Part shown: positions 9,857 to 19,244 of the stretch, one piece after another
Position numbering within the stretch: the stretch's first letter is position 1
Layout: each line of letters begins with the position of its first letter
Assembly (NCBI GenBank): GCA_016934265.1
Contig: JAFGTF010000070.1
Span: 43,530 to 107,529 of the forward strand
Length of the DNA stretch: 64,000 nucleotides
DNA from: Spirochaetota bacterium
GTDB lineage: Bacteria; Spirochaetota; B62-G9; DRHN01
Direction: 5' to 3'
Notes under the pieces: generated by a model
Told to the model about the DNA's origin: nothing
Seen by the model: only the letters and a program-made list of their open reading frames with translations
The model's database searches: none
Translations under genes and position numbers: made by a program

Positions 9857-10474
9857 ATGACGATGCAGGGTGAACGAACTCTCTTGATATTCGACGCGGG
9901 AGGGGTGCTGTATACATTCGATCACGAGAGGATGTGGCTGCATCTGGAAGAAGCGACCAAGCGATCACGAGGGTATATCAAAAGCATACTGTACGGCGAA
10001 AACTTTGTGTGTTTCGAGCGGGGCATGATGAGCGCCGAACAGTACTACACCGCCGTTTCCGAACGGCTCGAATTAAACCTGAGCTTCGACGAGTTCACAC
10101 GCGTTTTCAACTCCTTTTTGATTAAGCGCGACTGTATGTTTTCTCTGCTTGCAAGGCTCGTATCGAGAATCCGTCTTCACATCCTTTCCAACACCAACGA
10201 GATCAACGCCGTGCGTATCCGCCGCGATCTTTCCGGAATCCCGGCGGGAATGACTTTCTCTCACGAGACGGGGTTTTTAAAACCCGAGCCCGAAATATAC
10301 GGGATCGCGCTCGACAATGCGGGTTCTGCGCCGTCTGACGCCCTATTTATCGACGATTTTATCGAGAATGTTTCCGCCGCGGAATCCGTGGGCATACGCT
10401 CTCACCGCTTCGACGGATTGAGGGGCCTTCTTCGGTTCCTCGAGGCCGAAGGAATCGAAACGGCACCGGCCTGA
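9857..10474 (+). CDS. HAD-superfamily hydrolase (YihX-like)
   Basis: 205 residues. Motif I is IFDAGGVLY (nucleophile Asp), motif II HILSNTNE, motif III the Lys of FLKPEPEIY, and motif IV FIDDFIEN; a helical cap lies between motifs I and II. The second Asp of motif I is replaced by Gly, as in the YihX/epoxide-hydrolase-like subgroup whose motif reads FDxGxV. The likely activity is a small phosphatase; the substrate is unknown. It follows the thioredoxin-like gene by 19 bases and is probably cotranscribed. Confidence 0.85.
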   Translation: MTMQGERTLLIFDAGGVLYTFDHERMWLHLEEATKRSRGYIKSILYGENFVCFERGMMSAEQYYTAVSERLELNLSFDEFTRVFNSFLIKRDCMFSLLARLVSRIRLHILSNTNEINAVRIRRDLSGIPAGMTFSHETGFLKPEPEIYGIALDNAGSAPSDALFIDDFIENVSAAESVGIRSHRFDGLRGLLRFLEAEGIETAPA

Positions 10475-10665
10475 TACCGCTCGACGACCGTTACAACACG
10501 CATCTACATCGAACGTTTACTACATCGCAGCCTATCGACTCAGTACTTATGTAATCGTTCTTTTTGTAAACCTGTTTCAAAATAAGCACGCGATAATCGG
10601 CTGCGGAAAAAAGGCGGTAGGCGGCCGCGGGCAGATACCGCACCCGTGAAAAATACGTATACGGT

Positions 10666-10694
10666 TTGACAATGGAGCCTGTGAGGGTTAGAGT
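10666..10694 (+). promoter_or_regulatory. Predicted sigma-70 promoter for the UroD-family gene
   Basis: TTGACA (10666-10671) and TAGAGT (10689-10694) are separated by exactly 17 bases, with the ATG at 10722. Confidence 0.6.
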
Positions 10695-10721
10695 AGTAAA
10701 AGCAACGTATCGGAGAAAGCC

Positions 10722-11861
10722 ATGGCAAGAAAGATGACGCCGAGAGAACGCGTGTTGTGCGCCCTGCGCCACGATGAGCCGGACAGGGTACCGGCGGCTC
10801 TCTTCGGAAGCTACTACTCGCTTCAGGACGAGACCTACTTCGGGCTCTTGGATCATCTCGGGATACCGGACCGCGTCCCCCCGTTCCGCCGCTTCAAGAC
10901 GCGGAGCACGAACTACTGCGACGACCGTGTGCTCGACCGTCTCGGTACCGACATGCGGTATGTGTGGCTCGGATTCACCGACTTGGGTGGCACGAACCCG
11001 GAAACGATGACGGACGCGTGGGGGACGAGATGGAAGCGTATGGGACCCTCGTTCACCGGCGTCGGCTACCCACTCGGCGATGCGACGATAGATCAGGTGG
11101 AGTCTTACCAATGGCCGGACCCGGAGCGCTATATAGACAGAACCCTGTGCAGGACCCGGGCCGAGGCGCTCGCAAAGGATGGCGTATACGCCGTCGTCGC
11201 CCGCGGCGTCAACTCCTACGGGCCGTTCGAGCAGGCCTCCGAGCTTCGTGGACGCGACAGGTACCTTATGGACCTCGTGCTCGAGCCGGAACTCGCGACG
11301 CTTCTTTTGGAGAAGGTCACCGATGTAATCGTCAGGCTCACGGAGATACTGCTCGACACCTGCGGCAGGTATCTCGATATCGTTGAAGTCCCGGGAGACG
11401 ATTACGGCGGTACCGAGTCGCTTCTCATCTCACCGGCAATGTTCAGGACGATCGTAAAGCCGCAGCTTGCGCGTATCATACGGCCGATAAAACAGTTTCG
11501 CTCGGATCTGTTCTGCGCATTTCATTCGGACGGCGCCGTTTCCCATATCTTAAACGAGTTCTCCTCTTTGGGCATCGACCTGTTTCACCCCCTCGAACCG
11601 CTCCCTGCAAACGACATGGCGGACATAAAAACACGCTTCGGCGACCGGTTGTCTTTTATGGGCGCGATCGACATCAAAACCGCCATGACGGGAAGCGTTC
11701 GGGACGTCGAGGAAGAGGTAAGGCGCAGGATCGGTCTCCTCGCGTCAGGCGGCGGGTACATTCTCGCGCCCGCCAACCACCTGCAGCCGGACGTTCCTCC
11801 AAAGAACATCGTCGCCCTGTACGAGGCCGCGAGAAAATACGGAACCTACCCGCTTTGTTGA
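10722..11861 (+). CDS. Uroporphyrinogen decarboxylase-family protein
   Basis: 379 residues with the UroD/MtaA TIM-barrel pattern: MTPRERVLCALRHDEPDRVPA at the N-terminus, PGDDYGGTESLLISPAMF in the middle, FHSDGAVSHIL, then FMGAIDIKTAMT and a C-terminal YILAPANHLQPDVP. This is the branch of stand-alone UroD-like proteins, commonly corrinoid-linked methyltransferases or enzymes of unknown substrate, rather than the haem enzyme: the N-terminal HemE signature (R..PVWMMRQAG) is absent. No corrinoid protein gene is adjacent. It has its own promoter and ends in a spacer with a likely terminator. Confidence 0.88.
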   Translation: MARKMTPRERVLCALRHDEPDRVPAALFGSYYSLQDETYFGLLDHLGIPDRVPPFRRFKTRSTNYCDDRVLDRLGTDMRYVWLGFTDLGGTNPETMTDAWGTRWKRMGPSFTGVGYPLGDATIDQVESYQWPDPERYIDRTLCRTRAEALAKDGVYAVVARGVNSYGPFEQASELRGRDRYLMDLVLEPELATLLLEKVTDVIVRLTEILLDTCGRYLDIVEVPGDDYGGTESLLISPAMFRTIVKPQLARIIRPIKQFRSDLFCAFHSDGAVSHILNEFSSLGIDLFHPLEPLPANDMADIKTRFGDRLSFMGAIDIKTAMTGSVRDVEEEVRRRIGLLASGGGYILAPANHLQPDVPPKNIVALYEAARKYGTYPLC

Positions 11862-12306
11862 AATATCCGATATACCGAAGGGCGGAGTCCGACGGGGAGT
11901 TTTTGAATCGAATATCGCGACTCTATTCACCTCCGTATGCATATTCAGGCTCGAACGATGCGGTCGAACCCAATACGGGATCCGATGTGAAAGCGGGCAC
12001 CGGTAGCCGTTGCTACCGCACGGTGCCGGTTTTCTTTTCATCGCATTCGCCGGTATCGTGATGGGTTGTACTTCGAAAAAGAGATATTCCTGTATCTTTC
12101 CGTCGCCGTTTCCGCCCGCTTCGTCGATAGGGGGCGGCGACGTATACCGGTTAACATCTTCGAAAAAGTCGGATCAATTCATACTTTCGCCTTTCGCAGT
12201 GAACGGTTTTATGAGAAAATCGGGACCCGGTTCAAAATATACGCTCGGATCTTCATGGCCGCAGGTGTCGCAGGAAAAAGGCTTTGTACCGTAATTCCTG
12301 TGGATT
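11862..12306. other. Intergenic spacer (445 bases)
   Basis: Between convergent genes. It holds a strong terminator-like hairpin (separate entry). Open frames here (for example 12010-12294 on the plus strand) lack ribosome sites and family resemblance. Nothing else is recognised. Confidence 0.6.
11995..12038 (+). terminator. Intrinsic terminator
   Basis: GGCACC and GGTAGC pair with GCTACC and GGTGCC around a four-base loop, with a short unpaired bulge, and the stem is followed by GGTTTTCTTTT. It lies about 130 bases after the UroD-family gene. Confidence 0.55.
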
Positions 12307-13491
12307 TCAGAGAGCAAGATCCGGCTCTCCGGTATCCGCTATTTTCGTTTTAACCGCTGCAAGGGTGAGCGATCCGTCTATCTCCTCGAGGTCATAGAGC
12401 TTCGTGGAAGCCGGTATATCCGCCGGAAGGCCGAGTATCGCGTTCAGCACACCAACATCGATATTCATCCCGGCAGCAACGTCTTCCAGGGACATAGAGC
12501 CCTTTATCTCCTCGACGGCGAGCATGCCTTTTTGTACCTTCCGGGCTTCTGAGGCGCCGCTGCCGGTGGTGTTGTAGAGCCCGACCGCCCGGGAGAACAG
12601 GATCGGCGCCGCGAAAACCGCGACCGCGAGCAGTCCTGCGAGGGCCTTGTTCCTGAACGGAAGTATCCCTCCGCCTCCGGCGGAGTACTCAAGCGCGCCC
12701 TCCCTGCGGCATGAGGTAACGCACTCGAGGCAGCGGTTGCACCGCGTATCTCGCACCACGCCTTTTTTATCAAGCGGTATCCTCATTGGACAGCGGTTCT
12801 TGCATACCCCGCACCCGGTACATTCTTCCCTGTTCCTTCGTATCTTCCACGGCGATACGAGCTGCAGTATCCCGAGAAGCGCACCGAACGGGCAGAGCCA
12901 CCTGCACCACGGCCGCTCGAAGAAGAAAGAGAGCAGGATCACGAAACCGAGAACGACGAGGGCGGTAAAGAAGACGTCGCCCGTCCAGAAATGGAAGAGC
13001 GCGTAGTAGGGATCATACCGCTGAAAAACGAGCGATATCGAGTGGGTGGTAAAATACAGTATCAGCGCGAGCACCCCGTACCGCATGTACCCGAGCATAC
13101 GGTCGGCTTTTTCACCGATGAACCTGTTGTACCGTTTCTTGAAAATCCTCTTCCCTATTCCGCCTATCCATTCCTGTACCGATCCGAGCGGGCAAAGCCA
13201 CCCGCAGAAGAGCGGGCCGAACAGCAGGGTGAGCAGCGCGACCCCTGCAAACGTCCATAGATTCGATTCGTGTATCTTGGGGATGAAGCTCCCCTCAAAA
13301 AGAAGCCTCCCCGCGGTCTCCACCGCGCCGAACGGGCAGATCGCGTGGAAGTTCCCGACCACGGGCCAGGGTACGTCGAGGCCCCGCCGCTCGACGAAAT
13401 GGGAGAATACGACGGTGAATACGAAAAGAAAGAAGGTGACCTGAACCCCTCTTCTTACCCATGCGGATCTTTTACCGCGCGATATCTTCAT
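12307..13491 (-). CDS. NapH/NosR-type membrane polyferredoxin
   Basis: 394-residue electron-transfer membrane protein. It has several hydrophobic helices, two conserved loops (FCGWLCPLGSVQEW and WCRWLCPFGALLG) and two 4Fe-4S sites in the cytoplasmic loop (CTGCGVCKNRCPM and CNRCLECVTSC). The C-terminal ~70 residues form two copies of a small helical motif (IKGSMSLEDVAAGMNIDVGV, then IDGSLTLAAVKTKIAD), an appendage seen in some NapH-like proteins of anaerobes. Such proteins feed electrons from the quinone pool to periplasmic acceptors. It is second in an operon behind a secreted protein and 12 bases from it. Confidence 0.9.
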   Translation of the reverse strand: MKISRGKRSAWVRRGVQVTFFLFVFTVVFSHFVERRGLDVPWPVVGNFHAICPFGAVETAGRLLFEGSFIPKIHESNLWTFAGVALLTLLFGPLFCGWLCPLGSVQEWIGGIGKRIFKKRYNRFIGEKADRMLGYMRYGVLALILYFTTHSISLVFQRYDPYYALFHFWTGDVFFTALVVLGFVILLSFFFERPWCRWLCPFGALLGILQLVSPWKIRRNREECTGCGVCKNRCPMRIPLDKKGVVRDTRCNRCLECVTSCRREGALEYSAGGGGILPFRNKALAGLLAVAVFAAPILFSRAVGLYNTTGSGASEARKVQKGMLAVEEIKGSMSLEDVAAGMNIDVGVLNAILGLPADIPASTKLYDLEEIDGSLTLAAVKTKIADTGEPDLAL

Positions 13492-13503
13492 GGTAACCGT
13501 CTC

Positions 13504-13938
13504 CTATTTTATCTTGAACTCGAGCGTTTCGTCGTAGCCTCCCTTGGGGCAGTCTCTTATCACCTCGAGCGCCGTCTTCTGGCTCTCCTGTGCAATAAAC
13601 ACGAGATTCTGCTCCCAGGTCCCGGACGAAACCTCCGTCCACTCGCTCTGCGACAGAAGCAGGAGGGGAAGATGTTCCTTGCCCGTTTTCCATTTCTCCT
13701 CCTCCAAAAGATACACCGTGTCCTCCGCCGGTACGATGCAGTTTCTGTGGTCCTGCACGAACTCCACCTCCATGGTATATGTCTCTCCCGTTTCGAGCGT
13801 CACGGGCTTGTTCGGCCGCACCTCGACCGATTCACCCTCTTTTGAGATTATCGTAAAGTTTATCTCGCAGGCGAGCGCCGCAGAGCCCGTTACAAGAGCG
13901 GCAATAACGATACCGAGCAATATAATCAAACGTTTCAT
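13504..13938 (-). CDS. Secreted protein, partner of the polyferredoxin
   Basis: 144 residues. The start is ATG 13938, preceded by GGAGG; the frame is open upstream without purpose. Residues 1-22 form a signal peptide (MKRLIILLGIVIAALVTG). The mature part is beta-rich with three Cys (ACEIN, HRNCIVP, RDCPKGG), and the segment VRPNKPVTLETGETYTMEVE looks like a strand-turn-strand of an Ig-like or cupredoxin-like fold. It is not assigned to a named family. Its promoter carries a direct repeat shared with the secreted protein at 38.9 kb, and it probably acts in the periplasm with the polyferredoxin. Confidence 0.75.
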   Translation of the reverse strand: MKRLIILLGIVIAALVTGSAALACEINFTIISKEGESVEVRPNKPVTLETGETYTMEVEFVQDHRNCIVPAEDTVYLLEEEKWKTGKEHLPLLLLSQSEWTEVSSGTWEQNLVFIAQESQKTALEVIRDCPKGGYDETLEFKIK

Positions 13939-13974
13939 TGTCCGCCTCCATCCGACATTGTATGTTCGGTGACA

Positions 13975-14028
13975 AGTATAGCCGAAAGAGGTATGAAACC
14001 GGTGGAGGGTGTGTGAAGATTCCGTGAA
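13975..14028 (-). promoter_or_regulatory. Promoter with OmpR-type 11-bp direct repeat (site A)
   Basis: Read on the minus strand: TTCACG-N5-TTCACA (14028-14012), then a -10 box TATACT (13980-13975) about 37 bases before the ATG. Half-sites repeat every 11 bases, the usual spacing for OmpR/PhoB-family dimers. Site B at 39529-39582 has the same half-site and exactly the same distance to its -10 box. Confidence 0.7.
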
Positions 14029-14654
14029 GTGTCGGGACCTGTGAACTCGCCGCAGACGTCGGATTTTGTAACACAGCCATTTCATCATTGTCCCTGTGTG
14101 GACGGATTCTGAAAAATTGTAACAATACCATTTGCTGTTTTTTTAGTGTTATGTGATAAAAATGATCCTTGCGATATTCCTTTGCTTGCCTGAGAGTAGC
14201 TTTTCATGTATCGGAGCCTGCCCTAAAGGATTTCTTGCAGGTCTGTGTGTGCAGCTTTTTTTCCCGGGATGCAGCGGTGCCCCGGCTTCAGACACAAACG
14301 AACAGGGGCTTGTAGGAGTTATGAGTATTCAGCAAGCGAAGAATCGGCCAATCCTCGGCCGTAGTCGCCTCTGGTATGACCTTCTCTTTCTGCGTCTGTT
14401 AGGAGGGGAAATCCCAAAAATCGCCGCCTGACACACAGATTTTCGAAGAGGCGATTCTTTCCGAATCCGACGCCCAGACTGCAATCACCCGCAGCCCTGT
14501 CACACACGATGACTTTTCCGTTACTGCAATGCTTCTGACCAAACACCTCGGCGACACTGCCTTTATATCGAGTGCGCTTGTTCCCGAGGGCGGAGGTTTT
14601 GGCTGGGGAGAGCCTGAATCGGAACTGTTCGAGGAATGCACCTCTGGCGGCTAT
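14029..14654. other. Intergenic region with possible decayed coding sequence
   Basis: Over 600 bases between divergent/convergent neighbours. The plus strand has two abutting open frames (14153-14431 and about 14403-14730) that read with coding-like composition, for example DTNEQGLVGVMSIQQ and DDFSVTAMLLTKHLGD, but a stop and frame change near 14400 separate them, and the second runs into the convergent ankyrin gene. Neither is recognised. It may be a gene remnant with a frameshift, or chance. Confidence 0.3.
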
Positions 14655-16394
14655 CTACCGGATTTCAAAAGAGCCTTTTGCGATACGCTCCCCGGCGATC
14701 AGTATTTCAACGGAATACGTCCCGGGCTTCCAATGCCCCGGCTCTTCCCAGCCCGTTCCGTACGCATGCATGCTGCTCTTCCATCCCGCATCTGTAAACC
14801 CGTGCATCGTCTGCCGGTACATCTCGCTTCCGTCTGGATTGTAATACACCGCATGAATGACGAAATCCACTCTCCTGCTCCAGTCCAGATGCTTCAGCCG
14901 GAGCTCCCAGTTGATATATCGCGCCTCTGCGCCCTCAAACGGTCCGCCGTAGCGTCTTTCCTCAGCCGGGGGAACTCCGGTCCCGCTTTCGAAAAATTTC
15001 AAGCTCGTTTCCCTTTTATCAAGGGAAAGTCCAGGCAGCGGCACCGTGTTGCCGCCTTTTCTATACTGAACAAGCCTGCCGCCTTCCAGCTGACCCCCGG
15101 CCGGTATTTGTACCTGGGCGGACTGCTCTCCGAACCCTGCGATATTCAAGATAATGTCCGAAGGTTCGTCGATTTCGAAATAGAGGCGATGCACGTCGGT
15201 GCCGTCCCAGTACGTCCAGACGGAGACATGCATGACCTTCCCGTCGATAAACGCCCCCTTGTTCTTGAAATCATGCATAGGGCCGATTACTTTCAGCACA
15301 TCCTCCCTGGGCATACCGAGATGGAGGTTTGAAACCAGCTCGAGCTTGTTGAGCTTTTTCAGCTCCTCCAGTTTCTGGCGCACCGGCTCGGGCATGCGTA
15401 GTTCGTTACACTCGAAGTCTATCATCTGCAGGGGGACCTTCCCCTCGTTGTTCTTGACATGCGTGTCCGCACCGCGCGCCATCAACAGGCTTGCCGTCTC
15501 GCTGTCGCAGAAACGCACGATTTTTTGTTCAAGGTCCACGACACTCCACCCTGCCACCGCCAGATGCAAGGGTGTATTCCCGAAATCGTTTTTCGCATTG
15601 ATGTCCGCCCCGCGCGCGACGAGCAGCTCGCAGGTGAATATCTGAAGATACATCGCTGCTTGATGGAGAGGAGTGTTGCCGTACTTATCACGGGCGCCGA
15701 TATCCGCCCCCCTGTCTAAAAGCATGGCGACGAGATCCGGAAAACTTTTATGCCTCGGTCCGGTCTGCTCGTCGTAGTAGGCGGTCCCCACGGCGGCATT
15801 GTGCAGCGGCGTAGACCCAAAAACGTTTTCTCTTGCGTTGACATCCGCCCCGTGATCAAGCAGCATCTCGACCAGCCGAAAGTGGTGCATGCTCACTGCA
15901 ATGTGCAGAGGGGTCGCTTCCTGTTCGGTTCGTGCGTCGACATCCGCACCTTCTGCGATCAGTATCTCGGCTATCGCTATCTCCTCTTCCTCCAAACCCC
16001 GGTTTTTATTGGCGAGGACATGAAGCGGTGTCCACCCGCTTTCGTTCTCACTTTTAACGTCCGCTTTTTTATCAAGGAGCATCATGACCATCTGAAGCGA
16101 TCCCGTCTCGACTGCGAGCCGAAGCGGCGTATTCCCCTCGTCGTCCGCCCGGTTCACATCGGCGCCCTCAGCGATAAACTGCGATACCGTTTCGAAGTCT
16201 TTCCTCGTAACGGCTTTACATAAAGTATCCGGCTCTTCCTTTTTTTTTGTTTCAGGTTCCTGAATTGTGGTCAATAACAGCGGCGCGCATGATGCAAGAA
16301 ACAATGACGAAGCCGCAAGAATTGGGAATAGGATGAAAATCCAAGTGCTCGAACCCTTGCGCCGACCCGTTTCGGAACTGTTCTGTTTCTTCAT
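14655..16394 (-). CDS. Ankyrin-repeat lipoprotein
   Basis: 579 residues. The N-terminus has a basic stretch, a hydrophobic helix and a lipobox (LFLASC), so the protein is probably lipid-anchored in the envelope. Residues about 60-330 carry seven or so ankyrin repeats with the classic GNTPLHLAV and LLDHGADVNA consensus. A region with LHLGMPREDVLKVIGPM (an SmpA/BamE-like two-strand motif) follows, then a beta-rich C-terminal domain of unknown type. Ankyrin stacks bind proteins; the partner is unknown. AAGGAG precedes the ATG by nine bases. Confidence 0.88.
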   Translation of the reverse strand: MKKQNSSETGRRKGSSTWIFILFPILAASSLFLASCAPLLLTTIQEPETKKKEEPDTLCKAVTRKDFETVSQFIAEGADVNRADDEGNTPLRLAVETGSLQMVMMLLDKKADVKSENESGWTPLHVLANKNRGLEEEEIAIAEILIAEGADVDARTEQEATPLHIAVSMHHFRLVEMLLDHGADVNARENVFGSTPLHNAAVGTAYYDEQTGPRHKSFPDLVAMLLDRGADIGARDKYGNTPLHQAAMYLQIFTCELLVARGADINAKNDFGNTPLHLAVAGWSVVDLEQKIVRFCDSETASLLMARGADTHVKNNEGKVPLQMIDFECNELRMPEPVRQKLEELKKLNKLELVSNLHLGMPREDVLKVIGPMHDFKNKGAFIDGKVMHVSVWTYWDGTDVHRLYFEIDEPSDIILNIAGFGEQSAQVQIPAGGQLEGGRLVQYRKGGNTVPLPGLSLDKRETSLKFFESGTGVPPAEERRYGGPFEGAEARYINWELRLKHLDWSRRVDFVIHAVYYNPDGSEMYRQTMHGFTDAGWKSSMHAYGTGWEEPGHWKPGTYSVEILIAGERIAKGSFEIR

Positions 16395-16819
16395 CGAACG
16401 CTACTCCTTTGAAATCGAAAATGATCGAGCCGTCAAGGTTTTCCCGTCACCGACGACTGCATCATCAGCGATTTGCATCGCATACGGTTCATCGATATAC
16501 CTTGTGTAAAACTGCGTGTGTTTCGTACCGGCGTATGTGCCCGCATATCGTTCCCGGCAATCTGCCGATTAAGAAAATTATGAACATAGTACACGACACA
16601 GGGAGTGATGTCCAGAAACATTCTGCCATACGGGGTTGTCCGGTAAGGGAGAACGTATGCCTACTATGCTTTTACCGCTAAAAGAGGCTTGGGACGCACG
16701 ATGCGGAAAGAAGCGTCCGCACCGCAGTACTTCGCGAATTTTCATTCCCATCCGCAGCACAACGGACTTTTAAAAAGGCGGTTTTTTTGTATCGTACACA
16801 TCCGGACGCCACGACGCCG
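16395..16819. other. Intergenic spacer (425 bases)
   Basis: Upstream of the ankyrin lipoprotein and downstream of the TetR gene. No gene, clear promoter or terminator with a proper T-run is seen; an A5-GGCGG-T7 stretch (16772-16788) is the only striking feature. Confidence 0.5.
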
Positions 16820-17407
16820 TCAATTAAAAAGATAATCGGTAAGACCGGCAATCTCCTTCATAAGCCTTTTGTAATCGACAGTGGTTCTGCGGTTCAGGCA
16901 GAACATTAAAAGGCCGTGCAGCGCCAATTTGTGGATCTTGCGTGCGTCCGCCTTCTCTTCTTCACCACCCCCTTCTTCCGACCGGAACACCTTCCAGTCA
17001 GTCTCGGTAAGGGAATCGAATAACTTTGTAATGTTCTCAAGGTCGGAGCGTTTTGTCGCTATGTCCGACGGCTTCTGGAAATAGAGAAGCTCGAAAATCC
17101 CGGGATATTGAATAAAGAACTTCGCGTAACTCTCCGATATCGCCTTGATTCTATCCGCGCCGGCGGCGGCGTGTCCCGCATTCTCCTCGACGAACTCCCT
17201 GCATTCGTTCATGAAGTCCTCGGCACAGCTGAATATCAGGTCGCGGATGTCTTTGAAATAGTTGTACAGCGTCGCATAGGAATATCCTGCGCGCTCCGCG
17301 ACGTTTCTTGCGCTCACCACCGCGATGCCTTCCGCGCGTATAAGCTCCTTTGCCGCGGTGATGAAATAGCCTCTGATCCGTGCTTCCTGAACGGCTTTCC
17401 TGTCCAT
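16820..17407 (-). CDS. TetR-family transcriptional regulator
   Basis: 195 residues. The N-terminal helix-turn-helix is typical (AKELIRAEGIAVVSARNVAERAGYSYATLYNYF, residues 18-50), followed by a helical ligand/dimerisation domain (FFIQYPGIFELLYFQKPSDI). AGGAG precedes the ATG. An AT-rich inverted repeat just upstream is probably its own operator. No neighbouring gene is clearly its target: the next gene upstream is over 400 bases away. Confidence 0.92.
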   Translation of the reverse strand: MDRKAVQEARIRGYFITAAKELIRAEGIAVVSARNVAERAGYSYATLYNYFKDIRDLIFSCAEDFMNECREFVEENAGHAAAGADRIKAISESYAKFFIQYPGIFELLYFQKPSDIATKRSDLENITKLFDSLTETDWKVFRSEEGGGEEEKADARKIHKLALHGLLMFCLNRRTTVDYKRLMKEIAGLTDYLFN

Positions 17408-17424
17408 TTCTGACTCCTGTTCAA

Positions 17425-17454
17425 AATATTAATGATGTTAATTAAATTAATATT
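17425..17454. promoter_or_regulatory. Probable TetR operator (inverted repeat)
   Basis: AATATTAAT (17425-17433) and ATTAATATT (17446-17454) are perfect inverted arms separated by 12 bases, 18 bases before the tetR-type start codon. Position and symmetry suggest autoregulation. Confidence 0.55.
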
Positions 17455-17824
17455 GTTCGTGAAGTCAAGCATTTTACATCGATGAATAAACGGCCCCCGG
17501 TTACGGCAAACGGCAAAGATGCATCCGAATGAATCGGACCGACGGACCCTCCAAAACCCCGGGTCCTGTGAACTACTGCGGCGTAAAGACCGGGAGCGAT
17601 CCGGTACGGCGGTTGTAATGAAGAAACGACGCGGTAATCGGCTGAGACGAGTATACGAGAATCCAAAACAGTGCGTTGGGACCTCGCCTATATAATTCAG
17701 CGCAGGGGCTATAAAAAACTGCGGGGCCCTCGGTAGGATGAAAGCACGGGACGGAATGCAAAGGTATCTAAAAGAGAATTTCCCGCGAGCACGAATGCGG
17801 TGAATGGCACTACCATACTGCGGG
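17455..17824. other. Intergenic spacer (370 bases)
   Basis: Between the TetR gene and the end of the NtrC-type regulator. I see no gene, hairpin terminator or repeat that I can support. Confidence 0.5.
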
Positions 17825-19243
17825 TTATTTACTCCCGGAACGAGGCAGGCGCACGGTAAGACCGAGATCTTTGATCTTCTGGTATATGTACGACCTGTTC
17901 AATCCGGAACGTTTTGCCAACTCGGTGATGTTGTAATTGACCGTCCGGAGGGCACTGCTGAAGTACATCTTGTCGAAATCACGCTTCGCTTCCTTATACC
18001 GCTTCGTAAACGCCCTGTTCCGAAAGTCCCGCCCGGCATCCTTCCTGTTCATTCCCCTCGAACGCAGGACATCCATATCTATCGTATTGTTCCTTGCGAA
18101 CAGCACGCAACGCTCGATCACCTGTTTCAGCTCCCTGATATTCCCCGGCCAATCGTACGAAAGCAGGAAATATTCCGTATCCTTGGTCATCCCGGTTATG
18201 TTCGCCTGATACTTTCTGTTGAAAAAGTTCCTGAAAATTTCTGCAAGATCGAGAATGTCCTCTCTTCTCGCCCGAAGAGGCGGTAGATACAGCTCGACCG
18301 TGTTGATCCTGAAATAGAAATCGGACCTGAACCCGCCCGATCCGATCCTTTCTTGCAGGTTTTGATTGGTTGCGGATATTATCCTGCAGTCCGTGGTTTT
18401 GTATTCCGGGCTTCCGACGGGACAGTACGTCTTTTCTTCGAGCACCTTTAAAAGCTTCGCCTGATTCAGAGTCGGCATCTCCCCTATCTCATCCAGCATG
18501 AGGGTCCCTCCGTGCGCCTGCTCGAAAAAACCCTTTTTGTTCCCCACGGCCCCGGTGAACGCCCCCTCGACATACCCGAACATCTCGCTTTCGAACAGCG
18601 AATCCGGAATTGCGCTGCAGTTTACCGCGAGAAAGCTCTTTTCACTTCGCATACTGTTCTGATGGATGTAGCGTGCCAGTATCTCTTTTCCCGTACCGCT
18701 CTCCCCGGTAATAAGAATATTTACATCCTTCGGTGCGACCTTCTTCGCAAGCTCGAAAACCCTGCAGACGTCGCTGTTTTTCGAGCCGAAAAGGTAGAAT
18801 GTATCGGACAAAGACGACAGCCTCTGCTCCAGGGAGGTCATCTTTTCCTGAAGAAAGATCGTTTCCGCAATCTTCTTTATCTGAAAGAGGAGGAGCTCGG
18901 GGTCCCGGTCCTTTTCGAAATACCCCGATGCACCGAGCTTCAAGCCCTTTACCGCTCCGTCTATCGAACCGTAGCCGGTGAGCACCAGGATCTTCCCTGT
19001 GGAGAGCTCGTCTTTTTTCAATCTCTCGATGAAGCTGTAACCGTCCATCTTCGGCATATTGATATCGGTCACTATCACGTCGAATGTTTCTTTTCGAGTT
19101 TGGAGCGCATCGAGGGCTGATTCCGCGGAATAATACGATTTCACTCTGTAGCCGTGCATCTCGAGCAGGTCGACGATGCTGCAAGCCACAAGCTTTTCGT
19201 TGTCAACCACCATCACGTTCAGCGTTCTCGACATCGCCCGCAT
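17825..19243 (-). CDS. NtrC-family sigma-54 response regulator
   Basis: 472 residues. The receiver domain has the acidic pair near residue 14, the phospho-acceptor Asp60 (IVTDINMPKMDG), and a Thr/Lys pair that is slightly altered (VLTGYG; FEKD). The AAA+ domain has GESGTGKE (180-187), the sigma-54 contact loop GAFTGA (227-232), LMLDEIGEM and FRSDFYFRI. A Fis-type helix-turn-helix ends the protein (NITELAKRSGLNRSYIYQKI). It starts two bases before the kinase gene ends and so is its partner. A sigma-54 promoter at 30.4 kb, at the head of the sugar transport region, is the likely target. Confidence 0.95.
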   Translation of the reverse strand: MRAMSRTLNVMVVDNEKLVACSIVDLLEMHGYRVKSYYSAESALDALQTRKETFDVIVTDINMPKMDGYSFIERLKKDELSTGKILVLTGYGSIDGAVKGLKLGASGYFEKDRDPELLLFQIKKIAETIFLQEKMTSLEQRLSSLSDTFYLFGSKNSDVCRVFELAKKVAPKDVNILITGESGTGKEILARYIHQNSMRSEKSFLAVNCSAIPDSLFESEMFGYVEGAFTGAVGNKKGFFEQAHGGTLMLDEIGEMPTLNQAKLLKVLEEKTYCPVGSPEYKTTDCRIISATNQNLQERIGSGGFRSDFYFRINTVELYLPPLRARREDILDLAEIFRNFFNRKYQANITGMTKDTEYFLLSYDWPGNIRELKQVIERCVLFARNNTIDMDVLRSRGMNRKDAGRDFRNRAFTKRYKEAKRDFDKMYFSSALRTVNYNITELAKRSGLNRSYIYQKIKDLGLTVRLPRSGSK

Positions 19244-19244
19244 C

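Noticed and set aside
10607..10617. A6-GGCGG motif recurring in spacers near 16772, 36634 and 39889
   Set aside because: Flanks do not align and one further copy is coding; the runs are short enough to recur by chance in A- and G-rich spacers.
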